A DNA stretch of 64,000 nucleotides from Arenibacter algicola (GCF_000733925.1 NZ_JPOO01000001.1:992001-1056000), one strand, 5' to 3'; shown: positions 9,012 through 16,622, counted from the first letter of the stretch. The notes: generated from the sequence alone by a model not told the origin. A program made the numbers and translations.

Positions 9012-10937
9012 ATGAGCAAGAACACTGAATTTGAAAGTATATCCTTTGATTTGCCCAAAAATCAGAGTAACGTAATTAAAGTCATAGGTGTTGGTGGTGG
9101 CGGTAGCAACGCCATAAATCACATGTTCCAGGCCGGTATCAATGGTGTGGATTTTGTGATTTGCAATACCGATTCCCAAGCACTTCAAAATAGTCCCGTG
9201 CCCAATAAGATACAATTGGGGGTTTCGTTGACGGAAGGATTGGGCGCTGGTGCCAATCCTGAAGTAGGGGAGCAGGCCGCTATTGAAAGTATGGAAGAGA
9301 TCAAGCAAATGCTTGATACTACCACAAAGATGATCTTTATTACTGCCGGTATGGGCGGGGGAACAGGTACTGGTGCTGCCCCTGTCATTGCTAAAATGGC
9401 AAAGGAAATGGATGTTCTTACGGTGGGGATCGTTACTATGCCTTTTCAATTTGAAGGTAAAATGCGTTGCCAACAGGCTCAGTTGGGAATAGAAAAATTA
9501 CGTGCCAATGTAGACTCCTTGATTGTTATCAATAACAATAAATTAAGGGAGGTATATGGCAATTTGGGTTTCAAAGCTGGTTTTTCCAAAGCGGATGAAG
9601 TATTGGCTACTGCCGCTCGTGGTATTGCAGAAGTTATTACACATCACTATACTCAGAACATAGATTTACGTGACGCCAAGACTGTATTGAGCAGTAGTGG
9701 GACGGCTATAATGGGATCGGCCATATCTTCGGGTTCTTCAAGGGCACATGAGGCCATAATGAAGGCTTTGGATTCCCCCTTACTGAACGACAACAAGATT
9801 ACTGGGGCAAAGAATGTACTGTTACTTATCGTTTCCGGTGCTCAGGAAATTACGATAGATGAAATAGGTGAGATTAATGACCATATTCAAAATGAGGCTG
9901 GTTTTGGGGCCAACATCATTATGGGGGTCGGTGAAGATGAGGGACTGGGCGAGGCAATCGCAGTTACGGTTATTGCCACGGGTTTTAATATAGATCAACA
10001 GGATGATATAGTAAATACGGAGTCCAAAAAAATCATTCATACGTTAGAAGATGAGCAACGCGCGGAGCATAACCTTACTCCAAAGAATGTTGTTCATCAG
10101 TTGGTCGAAGAAGAGGAAATTAAGATGACTCCGGTGAAGCGCAACCCCGTGCAGGAGGAGCCAAAAATGGATTTGATACCTACTACTAATTTCATCAGGA
10201 ATTTTAATGTGTTCTATGAAGAAGTAGTTGCAGAAAATGTTCAGGACGATTTTATTATTATCAATGCTTCCGATGAGATCAAGGATATAGAAGTTGTTGA
10301 TCCACGGGTAGTATCCAACAAGGTGGAGGAAGAAGATCAGTTCGAGTTCAGTTTTGATATGCCTTTGGCGAAAAAGCCTGTAGAAGAGGAAGAAGAGGCG
10401 CAACATATTATAACCTTCGATCTGGATGAAGAGGTAAGGGATTTTGAGGTGAAAGACCACGTAGAAGTAATTCCTGTCCTAGAGTACAACAAGAACGGTG
10501 AAAAGCGTTATAGTTTGGACGATTATATGGAGTTGGAAAAGAAACTTACCGGAGCCAAATCCAAGGCTGAGGAGTTTGAGCCCCGTATTGTTGAGGACGA
10601 ATTGATATTTGAAAAGCGTACCATTGCAAAACAGGAATCGAACCCGCAGAGGGTGAATGTGGAGGACGAAGATCCCATTAATACCCCAATTGAAATCCTG
10701 TTAAAGGAACGCGCGGACGAACGCAGAAGGAAACTGAAGGACTTTAATTATAAATTCCAGAATAGCCTTAGTAATTTGGACGAAATATCCAAGCAACCGG
10801 CTTACAAAAGACAAGGGATAAACTTAAATGAGAACCCTAAGGAAAGCAAAGTTTCCAGAACAAGCTTAAGTGAGGATAGTAATGACGATATTCAATTGCG
10901 TTCCAACAACTCTTATTTACATGACAATGTAGATTAG
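9012..10937 (+). CDS. ftsZ: cell-division tubulin FtsZ with long C-terminal extension
   Basis: FtsZ is the GTP-dependent polymer of the division ring. The tubulin signature GGGTGTG is at residues 115-121, preceded by the nucleotide-binding GVGGGGSNAI at 26-35. The globular GTPase and C-terminal domain end near residue 320. The remaining ~320 residues are a charged, Glu/Lys-rich, presumably disordered tail ending SYLHDNVD. Most FtsZ proteins are 350-400 residues, so 641 is very long. Extended tails are known in Bacteroidota, though this one is at the long end. It is the last gene of the cluster and is followed by a strong hairpin terminator. Confidence 0.97.
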   Translation: MSKNTEFESISFDLPKNQSNVIKVIGVGGGGSNAINHMFQAGINGVDFVICNTDSQALQNSPVPNKIQLGVSLTEGLGAGANPEVGEQAAIESMEEIKQMLDTTTKMIFITAGMGGGTGTGAAPVIAKMAKEMDVLTVGIVTMPFQFEGKMRCQQAQLGIEKLRANVDSLIVINNNKLREVYGNLGFKAGFSKADEVLATAARGIAEVITHHYTQNIDLRDAKTVLSSSGTAIMGSAISSGSSRAHEAIMKALDSPLLNDNKITGAKNVLLLIVSGAQEITIDEIGEINDHIQNEAGFGANIIMGVGEDEGLGEAIAVTVIATGFNIDQQDDIVNTESKKIIHTLEDEQRAEHNLTPKNVVHQLVEEEEIKMTPVKRNPVQEEPKMDLIPTTNFIRNFNVFYEEVVAENVQDDFIIINASDEIKDIEVVDPRVVSNKVEEEDQFEFSFDMPLAKKPVEEEEEAQHIITFDLDEEVRDFEVKDHVEVIPVLEYNKNGEKRYSLDDYMELEKKLTGAKSKAEEFEPRIVEDELIFEKRTIAKQESNPQRVNVEDEDPINTPIEILLKERADERRRKLKDFNYKFQNSLSNLDEISKQPAYKRQGINLNENPKESKVSRTSLSEDSNDDIQLRSNNSYLHDNVD

Positions 10938-10971
10938 TACTGTTCACGGAACTATAAATCCTAAAGTTTAG

Positions 10972-11006
10972 ACCCGAAAATAGCTTTTATTTTCGGGTTT
11001 ATTTTT
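10972..11006 (+). terminator. Rho-independent terminator after ftsZ
   Basis: Arms ACCCGAAAAT (10972-10981) and ATTTTCGGGT (10989-10998) pair perfectly around a 7-base loop. A T-rich run to about 11006 follows. It sits 34 bp after the ftsZ stop and closes the division operon. Confidence 0.85.
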
Positions 11007-11013
11007 ATCTTCG
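11006..11013 (+). promoter_or_regulatory. candidate -7 box for the yqeY-like gene
   Basis: TATCTTCG matches the Bacteroidota -7 consensus TAnnTTTG at seven of eight positions. It lies 19 bp before the ATG at 11032, directly after the ftsZ terminator. No clear -33 TTG was seen. Confidence 0.4.
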
Positions 11014-11031
11014 CAGGGCTAAAAAAAAGAT

Positions 11032-11481
11032 ATGGGTTTACAGCAGAGGGTAATGGAAGATATGAAGGCGGCAATGAAGGCCAAGGATACGGTGGCATTG
11101 GAGTCGTTGCGAGCTATAAAATCGGCCTTATTGTTGGCACAGACCGAAACAGGCCCGGGAACGGAACTGTCCGAGGAAGATGAAGTAAAGTTGGTTCAAA
11201 AATTAGTAAAGCAGCGCAAGGATAGCGCGGCCATCTATAAGGAGCAGGGACGTGAGGATTTGGCAGAGCCTGAATTGGCGCAGGCAGTGATCATCGAAAA
11301 GTTCCTTCCGGAGCAATTGACAGAGGAAGAGATAGAAAAGGTAGTGGTGCAGACCATAGATGCCGTTGGGGCATCAGGGATGAAGGATATGGGCAAGGTA
11401 ATGGGGATTGTTTCCCAGGAATTGGCCGGACAGGCAGATGGGAAGACGATATCTACTATTGTAAAAAAGAATTTAATGTAA
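11032..11481 (+). CDS. GatB/YqeY domain-containing protein
   Basis: This 149-residue cytoplasmic protein matches the stand-alone YqeY family: start MGLQQRVMEDMKAAMKAKDT, middle KQRKDSAAIYKEQGREDLA, and end MGKVMGIVSQELAGQADGK. The family shares the C-terminal helical domain of the amidotransferase subunit GatB and may bind tRNA, but its role is not established. It has its own candidate promoter after the ftsZ terminator. The tRNA-Arg repeat structure begins 77 bp downstream. Confidence 0.9.
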   Translation: MGLQQRVMEDMKAAMKAKDTVALESLRAIKSALLLAQTETGPGTELSEEDEVKLVQKLVKQRKDSAAIYKEQGREDLAEPELAQAVIIEKFLPEQLTEEEIEKVVVQTIDAVGASGMKDMGKVMGIVSQELAGQADGKTISTIVKKNLM

Positions 11482-11557
11482 ATGTAGTCAGTTGCAGTGC
11501 ATAGTGTATTTGTTTATAAAACTGCCTACTGTTACTGCCCACTGATAACTAAATAAT

Positions 11558-11899
11558 GGCCCCGTGGCGCAACTGAATACCCGCCCGTGCCCGAACGTGG
11601 TAGGGTAGTTGTAATTGAATAATCATTGGCACGTTCGGGCGGGGCGCATCAGATTTTATAGAGAATGTATAAGGTCTATGTAATATATAGTAGTAGTTTT
11701 GAAAGATATTATGTTGGGATTACGGATAATATAGAAGTTCGAATCAAACAGCATAATTCAGGAAAGACAAAATCGACCAAGGCTTATGTACCTTGGGAGG
11801 TAATCCTGACGGAGGATTACGAAAACAGGTTGGCAGCTAGAGAGCGAGAAAAGTATCTAAAATCGGCTGCAGGTAGACGTTGGAGAAAATTAAATATAA
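11558..11899 (+). repeat. tandem tRNA-half/hairpin/GIY-YIG unit, copy 1
   Basis: The unit starts with 22 bases (11558-11579) identical to the 5' end of the tRNA-Arg at 12241, covering the acceptor strand, the D-stem 5' strand and the D-loop. A GC-rich hairpin insert follows (11580-11643). Next come 13 bases (11644-11656) identical to the tRNA's D-stem 3' strand, anticodon-stem 5' strand and loop up to the wobble base. The GIY-YIG gene then starts at 11665. The unit ends where the next copy of the tRNA 5' part begins, at 11900. This block architecture is seen directly in the sequence. Confidence 0.9.
11580..11643 (+). repeat. hairpin insert splitting tRNA-Arg sequence, copy 1
   Basis: An 11-bp perfect stem, GCCCGAACGTG (11589-11599) with CACGTTCGGGC (11630-11640), encloses a 30-base AT-richer loop. 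Further outer pairing is possible between CCCGC (11580-11584) and GCGGG (11639-11643). The insert lies exactly between the D-loop and the D-stem 3' strand of the tRNA-like sequence. If transcribed, it would extend the D-arm. Confidence 0.8.
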
Positions 11900-12024
11900 G
11901 GCCCCGTGGCGCAACTGAATACCCGCCCGTGCCCGAACTTGGTAGGGTAGGTGTGTTGGATATTGGTTGGCACGTTCGGGCGGGGCGCATCGGATTTTAT
12001 AGGAAATGTATAAGGTCTATGTAA
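11665..12024 (+). CDS. GIY-YIG nuclease-domain protein, unit 1 (read-through C-terminus)
   Basis: This is a small single-domain GIY-YIG endonuclease-family protein of the stand-alone URI/UPF0213 type. The hallmark strands VYVIYS and YYVGIT lie at residues 3-20, a basic stretch QHNSGKTKSTK follows, and the putative metal-binding glutamate lies in AREREKYLKS. Residues 1-79 are nearly identical to the unit 2 protein. The frame then enters the next tRNA half (RPRGATE). The hairpin insert there replaces the TAG used by unit 2 with TAC, so about 33 extra residues are added from hairpin sequence. The end overlaps the unit 2 start by 19 bp. The extra tail is probably a by-product of the repeat architecture. 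Catalytic activity is inferred from the family only. Confidence 0.8.
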   Translation: MYKVYVIYSSSFERYYVGITDNIEVRIKQHNSGKTKSTKAYVPWEVILTEDYENRLAAREREKYLKSAAGRRWRKLNIRPRGATEYPPVPELGRVGVLDIGWHVRAGRIGFYRKCIRSM

Positions 12025-12240
12025 TATATAGTAGTAGTTTTGAAAGATATTATGTTGGGATTACGGATAACATTGAAGTTCGTTTAAAACAGCATAATTC
12101 TGGAAAGACAAAATCGACCAAAGCCTATGTCCCTTGGGAAGTAGTCCTGACGGAGGATTACGAAACTAGGCTAGCGGCAAGAAATAGAGAAAAGTATCTA
12201 AAATCTGCTGCGGGAAGGCGATGGAGAAATATAAACGTGA
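11900..12240 (+). repeat. tandem tRNA-half/hairpin/GIY-YIG unit, copy 2
   Basis: The organisation matches copy 1. The tRNA 5' part is at 11900-11921, the hairpin insert at 11922-11984 and the 13-base tRNA segment at 11985-11997 with one base changed. The GIY-YIG gene starts at 12006. The unit is 341 bases against 342 for copy 1. Hairpin arms and tRNA pieces are nearly invariant. The hairpin loop and the wobble positions of the gene have diverged. The next tRNA 5' part, at 12241, belongs to the intact tRNA. Confidence 0.9.
11922..11984 (+). repeat. hairpin insert splitting tRNA-Arg sequence, copy 2
   Basis: The second copy of the hairpin has arms GCCCGAACTTG and CACGTTCGGGC. One G-to-T change in the 5' arm gives a single mismatch relative to copy 1. 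The loop sequence differs clearly from copy 1, while both arm ends and the junctions to tRNA sequence are conserved. Confidence 0.75.
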
Positions 12241-12263
12241 GGCCCCGTGGCGCAACTGAATAG
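12006..12263 (+). CDS. GIY-YIG nuclease-domain protein, unit 2
   Basis: This 85-residue protein has the same GIY-YIG domain as the preceding gene: VYVIYS, YYVGITDN, KQHNSGKTKSTK and REKYLKSAAGRRW. Differences from copy 1 in the shared region are mostly conservative or silent, suggesting the protein has been kept under selection. Its last codons, reading RPRGATE, and its TAG stop (12261-12263) are supplied by the 5' end of the intact tRNA-Arg gene, so the coding region overlaps the tRNA by 23 bases. Family members are DNA nucleases or repair-like proteins. A homing role is inferred from the context. Confidence 0.82.
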   Translation: MYKVYVIYSSSFERYYVGITDNIEVRLKQHNSGKTKSTKAYVPWEVVLTEDYETRLAARNREKYLKSAAGRRWRNINVRPRGATE

Positions 12264-12314
12264 CGCATCAGATTTCGGCTCTGAGGGTTGGGGGTTTGAA
12301 TCCCTCCGGGGTCA
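12241..12314 (+). tRNA. tRNA-Arg (anticodon TCG)
   Basis: A complete cloverleaf can be drawn by hand. The acceptor GGCCCCG pairs with CGGGGTC (one G-T pair). The D-stem GCGC/GCGC has a nine-base loop. The anticodon stem TCAGA/TCTGA encloses the loop TTTCGGC, giving anticodon TCG at 12275-12277. The variable region is GGGTT, and the T-stem GGGGG/CCCTC encloses TTTGAAT. The discriminator is A at 12314, and CCA is not encoded. It reads CGA codons. The 5' 22 bases are repeated twice upstream, and the GIY-YIG gene's stop codon lies inside it. It may therefore be transcribed as the last part of a longer transcript and freed by RNase P. Confidence 0.93.
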
Positions 12315-12343
12315 CGGATAAACCACAAAAAAGTGGTTGTGCT

Positions 12344-12377
12344 AGCGAGTTTCAAAAATGAAGCTCGCTTTTTTTTT
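12344..12377 (+). terminator. Rho-independent terminator after tRNA-Arg
   Basis: AGCGAGTTT (12344-12352) pairs with AAGCTCGCT (12361-12369), with one G-T pair and an A-rich 8-base loop, followed by a run of eight T. It lies 30 bases after the tRNA. A smaller hairpin, AACCAC/GTGGTT, is at 12321-12338. Confidence 0.75.
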
Positions 12378-12447
12378 GAAGTATAGCGAAGTGCAACTTT
12401 TTGTGGTTTTCAAAGCGGAGCTTTGAGGGATGGGCGCAGCCAATCCC
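12359..12447 (+). repeat. 89-bp direct repeat, copy 1
   Basis: This stretch is repeated almost perfectly at 12487-12575. It begins with the 3' arm of the tRNA terminator (TGAAGCTCGCT) and ends GCAGCCAATCCC. It contains small hairpins, such as CAAAGC/GCTTTG and GGGAT/ATCCC. The 39-bp spacer between copies is not repeated. No ORF is apparent. Confidence 0.85.
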
Positions 12448-12486
12448 TAGTCTTTCATATGGGTCTGGAAAATTGTTGGATCTAGT

Positions 12487-12575
12487 TGAAGCTCGCTTCT
12501 TTTTTGAAGTATAGCGAAGTGCAACTTTTTGTGGTTTTCAAAGCGGAGCTTTGAGGGATGGGCGCAGCCAATCCC
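12487..12575 (+). repeat. 89-bp direct repeat, copy 2
   Basis: Second copy of the repeat at 12359-12447, with only a T/C difference or so in the T-run. It carries a terminator-like T-run but lacks the 5' arm (AGCGAGTTT) of the hairpin, so it is a partial duplicate of the tRNA's downstream flank. Confidence 0.85.
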
Positions 12576-12880
12576 GATTTGGTTACCTGTTCAATTTTCG
12601 CCTTTTCTTGATTAGTTGAGCGAGGCACAATTTTATGTATCACTTTTTCTTCTGATGTATTCTAGCTTATAGATATATTGTGAAAATACCTAATCAATCA
12701 GGGAGACAGATTACGGCTAGCTCCGTTTAAATTCCCTTTCTTCTTTGAAGGTGGGTCTCACGTCTTTATAATAAGGAGGAAAGCACCAAAACTATATTTT
12801 TAAATAAAAATATTCCTAAGTACTTTGTTTTTTAACGGTTTCTCAATTTTCTTAACTATGGTAGCATATAAAATGCAGAA
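12576..12880. other. intergenic region without a recognised gene
   Basis: About 305 bases of AT-rich sequence lie between the direct repeat and the lipoprotein gene on the minus strand. I found no ORF of note, no tRNA-like fold and no strong hairpin. Confidence 0.6.
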
Positions 12881-14395
12881 CTATAATGCTGCCTCGTAAA
12901 TGCCAAACGATTCAATGCCATTTTCATCTGCTCCACCGTAAATAATATATAAGGTTTTGTTCAGAACTGTTAACTGGTGAATTGTTTTATTGCCTGACAT
13001 GTCCAAGTTTGTGGGTATTTCAGAAAATGTATTATCCGTAGTGTTAAAAACTCCAAAGAATATATCATATTCGGTATTGTCAATTTGGCCGGCGACGTAA
13101 ATCAGGTTGTCTTTTCTCGCTGCATAGGTTCTGTCAACAGTCCTAGGTAAGTTGAAAATTTTGGTTGATGCAGTATCAAAATCATAAACATAAATTATAT
13201 CTTCCGAAGGAGTGTTTGAAAATTGCGCCTGACCACCAAAAACATAGAGCTTTGAATCCACAATTTCACCATTGGCCCATGACTTTTGTGATGGTAGAGT
13301 GCCAATGACTGTAAGACTCTTATTAACATCATCATACTTATAGATCTTATCTGAATTGGTCTCATTAAGGTCTCCCCCGAATATGTAAAGGCTGTTGTCC
13401 AGTACCGCACTACCAAACCTACTTAGCCTGAGACCGTGTTCATAGGAATCGGGAGAACAACTGGGGTCTGCACCCGCAGGATTTAAATCAGTAGGATAGG
13501 TATTGACGTGAAGCCCACTGATTACCTTTATTTCGCCTTCGATAATATGCAGCTGCTTGGAAACAAATGAATTTATGTCAGACGAACAGGTTTCTATCTC
13601 CCTATTACCAAGATTGTAGCTTTTTAATATTTCCAATAGGTTATTATCATTCGTTCTGTAGGACCAATATAATTTGTTTGTGGCTAGGGAAGATGTGAAA
13701 CCGGGAGCACCAAATAATAGATCACTTCCATCTATGGCAACCAATTGAGAAAACTGCATAGATGTAGGGATGCTATTTACAGTATTTTCTATGGGAATCG
13801 GTGTTAATTGATAATTCATATAACAGGTATAGCACCATGGACGCCACCCACTCCATCTAGAATGGAATTTTGGTTTACCCGAGAGATTGGTGCTATTTTC
13901 TTTTCTGCGCACCTGTAAATTTACTTCAACTTCAGAAATTACCTCTACTACAATTTCTCCATCTTCATCCTCGAATTTCAGTATTTTAGGACTGGTATTA
14001 TCTAATTCTGTAGTAAGTTCTATCGGGGGCGCATAAAAGTCAAGCAAAGCTCCATCTTGTGAAGTTGCATTGATATTGACATGGTTACGAGGTTTCCATA
14101 TAATTTTCACCTCCCCATCCTGGCTTCCAAGTAAGAAAATAAATTCGTCATCTTCTATATTTGGGGTATTACTAACATCAATTTTTCCTGATTCATTTGT
14201 AAGTTGTGCACTAGAGGGTTTCCATATGGTTCTTATTTCGTTATCGGAATTTCCAGAGATAAGAATTTGTTTTACTTCTTCCTTCATTAAGGCTGCTGTG
14301 GGACTTGTATCTGGGTTTTCATGTTTTGAGATGGGGTCGTCTTCGGCACAATTAAGTAAGGTAAAAGACAATAGAAGGATGGTTAAAGGTTTCAT
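12881..14395 (-). CDS. lipoprotein with Kelch-like C-terminal propeller repeats
   Basis: The 504-residue product starts with a type II signal peptide (MKPLTILLLSFTLLNC, lipid-anchor Cys at 16). The N-terminal third is acidic and contains two related IWKP elements (TIWKPSS, IIWKPRN). A Trp/Cys-rich patch (WSGWRPWCYTCY) lies near residue 185. From about residue 240 there are repeated blades of the type LYIFGG, LYVFGG, LIYVAGQ and LYIIYGG, typical of Kelch beta-propellers. It is probably anchored to the outer or inner membrane facing the periplasm or surface. The function is unknown. The preceding minus-strand lipoprotein gene ends 193 bp upstream with a terminator between, so this gene likely has its own promoter. 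Confidence 0.82.
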   Translation of the reverse strand: MKPLTILLLSFTLLNCAEDDPISKHENPDTSPTAALMKEEVKQILISGNSDNEIRTIWKPSSAQLTNESGKIDVSNTPNIEDDEFIFLLGSQDGEVKIIWKPRNHVNINATSQDGALLDFYAPPIELTTELDNTSPKILKFEDEDGEIVVEVISEVEVNLQVRRKENSTNLSGKPKFHSRWSGWRPWCYTCYMNYQLTPIPIENTVNSIPTSMQFSQLVAIDGSDLLFGAPGFTSSLATNKLYWSYRTNDNNLLEILKSYNLGNREIETCSSDINSFVSKQLHIIEGEIKVISGLHVNTYPTDLNPAGADPSCSPDSYEHGLRLSRFGSAVLDNSLYIFGGDLNETNSDKIYKYDDVNKSLTVIGTLPSQKSWANGEIVDSKLYVFGGQAQFSNTPSEDIIYVYDFDTASTKIFNLPRTVDRTYAARKDNLIYVAGQIDNTEYDIFFGVFNTTDNTFSEIPTNLDMSGNKTIHQLTVLNKTLYIIYGGADENGIESFGIYEAAL

Positions 14396-14440
14396 TTAGA
14401 CAGGTTTTGTTTTGGTATCACAAATAAAATTTAAAAAAAC

Positions 14441-14489
14441 AATCATCTTAAAAGAAATAGCCAGTAAATGGCGTCTTTTTAAGATGATT
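14441..14489 (-). terminator. terminator-like hairpin between two lipoprotein genes
   Basis: AATCATCTTAAAAGA (14441-14455) is complementary to TCTTTTTAAGATGATT (14474-14489) except for one extra T. Read on the minus strand, the hairpin is followed by a T-run (the plus strand has AAAAAAAC just before it). It fits a terminator for the 668-residue lipoprotein gene. Confidence 0.65.
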
Positions 14490-14588
14490 ATGAATCAATA
14501 AGAGCAGCCAACTTTCATTTATTTTAATACCATTTCTAGGTTGATATTAATTTGTATATAAATTGAACACTATCCTTTAAATCTGGAT

Positions 14589-16595
14589 TTAATCTTTCAC
14601 CATCATTCCTCCATTATTAATATTTGATATTTTTTGGCGATAAATTCTCCCTCCCCCATTTCCAAAATTAATGTGGTATCCTGATTCTATATCTCCACTA
14701 AGTACATATTGAGTTGTCATAGAAAATACCTGAACAGTACCATCATCATGCGTCCATTCGGTTATGGTACCTGGACCATATTGAGTAGAGCCCTGTGCTG
14801 GGTAAGGACTTTCTAAGGTAACTTTGTACTGTTCAATTCGGCCATCCTGATAGTATAAGGTATTTGTCCAATTTCCTGGAATATAATTCTTGTAGTATTC
14901 CAGAGAATCCAGTTGCATGCGAATTTCCTTCGGATATTGGCCTAGAACTGGTTCTTTTTTCTTTTTTGCAAAGGAAGGTTCAATTAAAAAATAGGAATCT
15001 GGATTGTTATCATTGCCGTTAATGTGACTACTGCCATTTATAAAAGTAAAACTTAGCCAGCCTTCACTGTTGGTGGTCACCTTGCTTGCATCCACGGTTG
15101 CATCTCCAAACTCTTTCCTAATATCAAATGTGAGGTCCTTTATAGGGGTATAAGAGGTTTGTTTCTCTATGGTGGTTAAACTGGGTTCACGAAGTATATT
15201 CCATTTTTGTATGGTTTCTTTTATGGTGTCATTGACTGTATAAGGTGAGTTGGCCACGCCATAGTACCAACCAAGATAGGGGTCATTTCCGTAAGTGGAG
15301 ACAAGTTCACCAAAGGTCATTTGATCAAAATAATTAAGTCTTAAATAGTTGTCTGACCTATTAAAGGCATTATAATCTTTTAATATATGATATAGTTCCA
15401 ATGAATATTCATCTATATTTAAGTTGGTAGCTATTAAACGTATGGCGTTAAAGTAATTCCATTTTGCCTCTGGCATGCAATTTTGGATCCCACTGTATAA
15501 GTTATCGTGACGGGATATTATATAATTGGAGAAATTGGTCTCATCAGTTAGGGAATAATAATTGGATTTGGTCAAATCTTTGATAAGGTTCCCGCACTCT
15601 CCATTTAAAAGGGATTTTAAACCAATGGGAAAGGAAGTTACAAGTAAGTTGATGTTCAAGTTTGCCAAGTTTTTGGCATAGGCTTTATTTATTGTTTCAG
15701 ATATTCCGTAATTATTGCCAACGGAGAAGTGTAGATGATAATAACCTTCATCAATAAGCTGAACCGAATTTATATTATTTCGGTATCCATCGAAAAATGT
15801 GTCATAAATATATCCAGTTAATGAAGTAGGGTTGTCTATCATTCCTTTGGAGTTGATCATATAAGGACCAAGTTCGTTGTCTTGATTATCTATATTTTTA
15901 ACTCCAACAACCAATGAGGTATAGATGGGTAGACTAATTGGCCATTCTATTTTACCTGTCCTGGTGTAAGAGAATTTAAATTCTAAGGGTGTTTCACTAT
16001 TTTTAGAAGTTTTTTTGTTGGTAACCATTGTATTGCCAGATTCCTTTAAGAGGTCCACAAATGCCATATTTTTTAAGGGGGGTGTATTGGCGTTTAGGGA
16101 AGTGGTCAAAAGGTCTTTTAATTCAACATACTTTGGGTTACTTTTTATTAAACTTAAAAGTACTTCATGGGTGTGACCGTATTTGGATATTTCTGGATTT
16201 AAGGAGAAATAGAACAACAGAATTTCATCAATATTAGTGACATTATTGGTTGGCGATTTCGGATAATACCCCAACATTATTTCGCCTTCTTTCATAAAGA
16301 TCAACGGTAAAATCTCTATTTCATTGGCTTCCTGTACCACTTGAAAACTCCCATCAGCGTTGACTTTGGATGTTCCGCCTATGGTTATGGCAGTCAACTT
16401 TGAAAAATCTAGATTGGATGTGCCATTAATTGTGAGCGTTGTACTTGTAGTAACAGGGGGTAGTTCCGGATTTTTAACAATAATTTCATCTGGTATTTCA
16501 TTTGATTCTTCTATTTCTTCACGACAATCCGTACAACATGAATATAAGCTAAGAGCTACAAGAGCCAATATAATAGCCGAAAGGTAGTTTTTCAT
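14589..16595 (-). CDS. large lipoprotein of unknown function
   Basis: The 668-residue product has a lipoprotein signal peptide: hydrophobic segment at 6-18, lipobox LYSC with Cys around 20, then the unusual Cys cluster CCTDC. I do not recognise the family. The N-terminal region after the signal (TTSTTLTINGTSNLDF) looks like a short beta-domain. The middle is mixed alpha/beta with several Tyr/Asn-rich stretches. The C-terminal 100 residues, with LYYQDGRIEQYKVTLES and YGPGTITEWTHDDGTV, resemble a beta-sheet lipocalin-like fold in style only. It starts 27 bp after the DUF5723-type gene, suggesting co-transcription and an envelope role. Confidence 0.8.
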   Translation of the reverse strand: MKNYLSAIILALVALSLYSCCTDCREEIEESNEIPDEIIVKNPELPPVTTSTTLTINGTSNLDFSKLTAITIGGTSKVNADGSFQVVQEANEIEILPLIFMKEGEIMLGYYPKSPTNNVTNIDEILLFYFSLNPEISKYGHTHEVLLSLIKSNPKYVELKDLLTTSLNANTPPLKNMAFVDLLKESGNTMVTNKKTSKNSETPLEFKFSYTRTGKIEWPISLPIYTSLVVGVKNIDNQDNELGPYMINSKGMIDNPTSLTGYIYDTFFDGYRNNINSVQLIDEGYYHLHFSVGNNYGISETINKAYAKNLANLNINLLVTSFPIGLKSLLNGECGNLIKDLTKSNYYSLTDETNFSNYIISRHDNLYSGIQNCMPEAKWNYFNAIRLIATNLNIDEYSLELYHILKDYNAFNRSDNYLRLNYFDQMTFGELVSTYGNDPYLGWYYGVANSPYTVNDTIKETIQKWNILREPSLTTIEKQTSYTPIKDLTFDIRKEFGDATVDASKVTTNSEGWLSFTFINGSSHINGNDNNPDSYFLIEPSFAKKKKEPVLGQYPKEIRMQLDSLEYYKNYIPGNWTNTLYYQDGRIEQYKVTLESPYPAQGSTQYGPGTITEWTHDDGTVQVFSMTTQYVLSGDIESGYHINFGNGGGRIYRQKISNINNGGMMVKD

Positions 16596-16622
16596 AAATT
16601 AGAGTTTAATTGTATTAATAAT

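Noticed and set aside
11521..11557. CTGCCTACTG...CTGCCCACTG phrase before the tRNA repeats
   Set aside because: A short low-complexity repeat often seen between flavobacterial genes; not enough structure to annotate.
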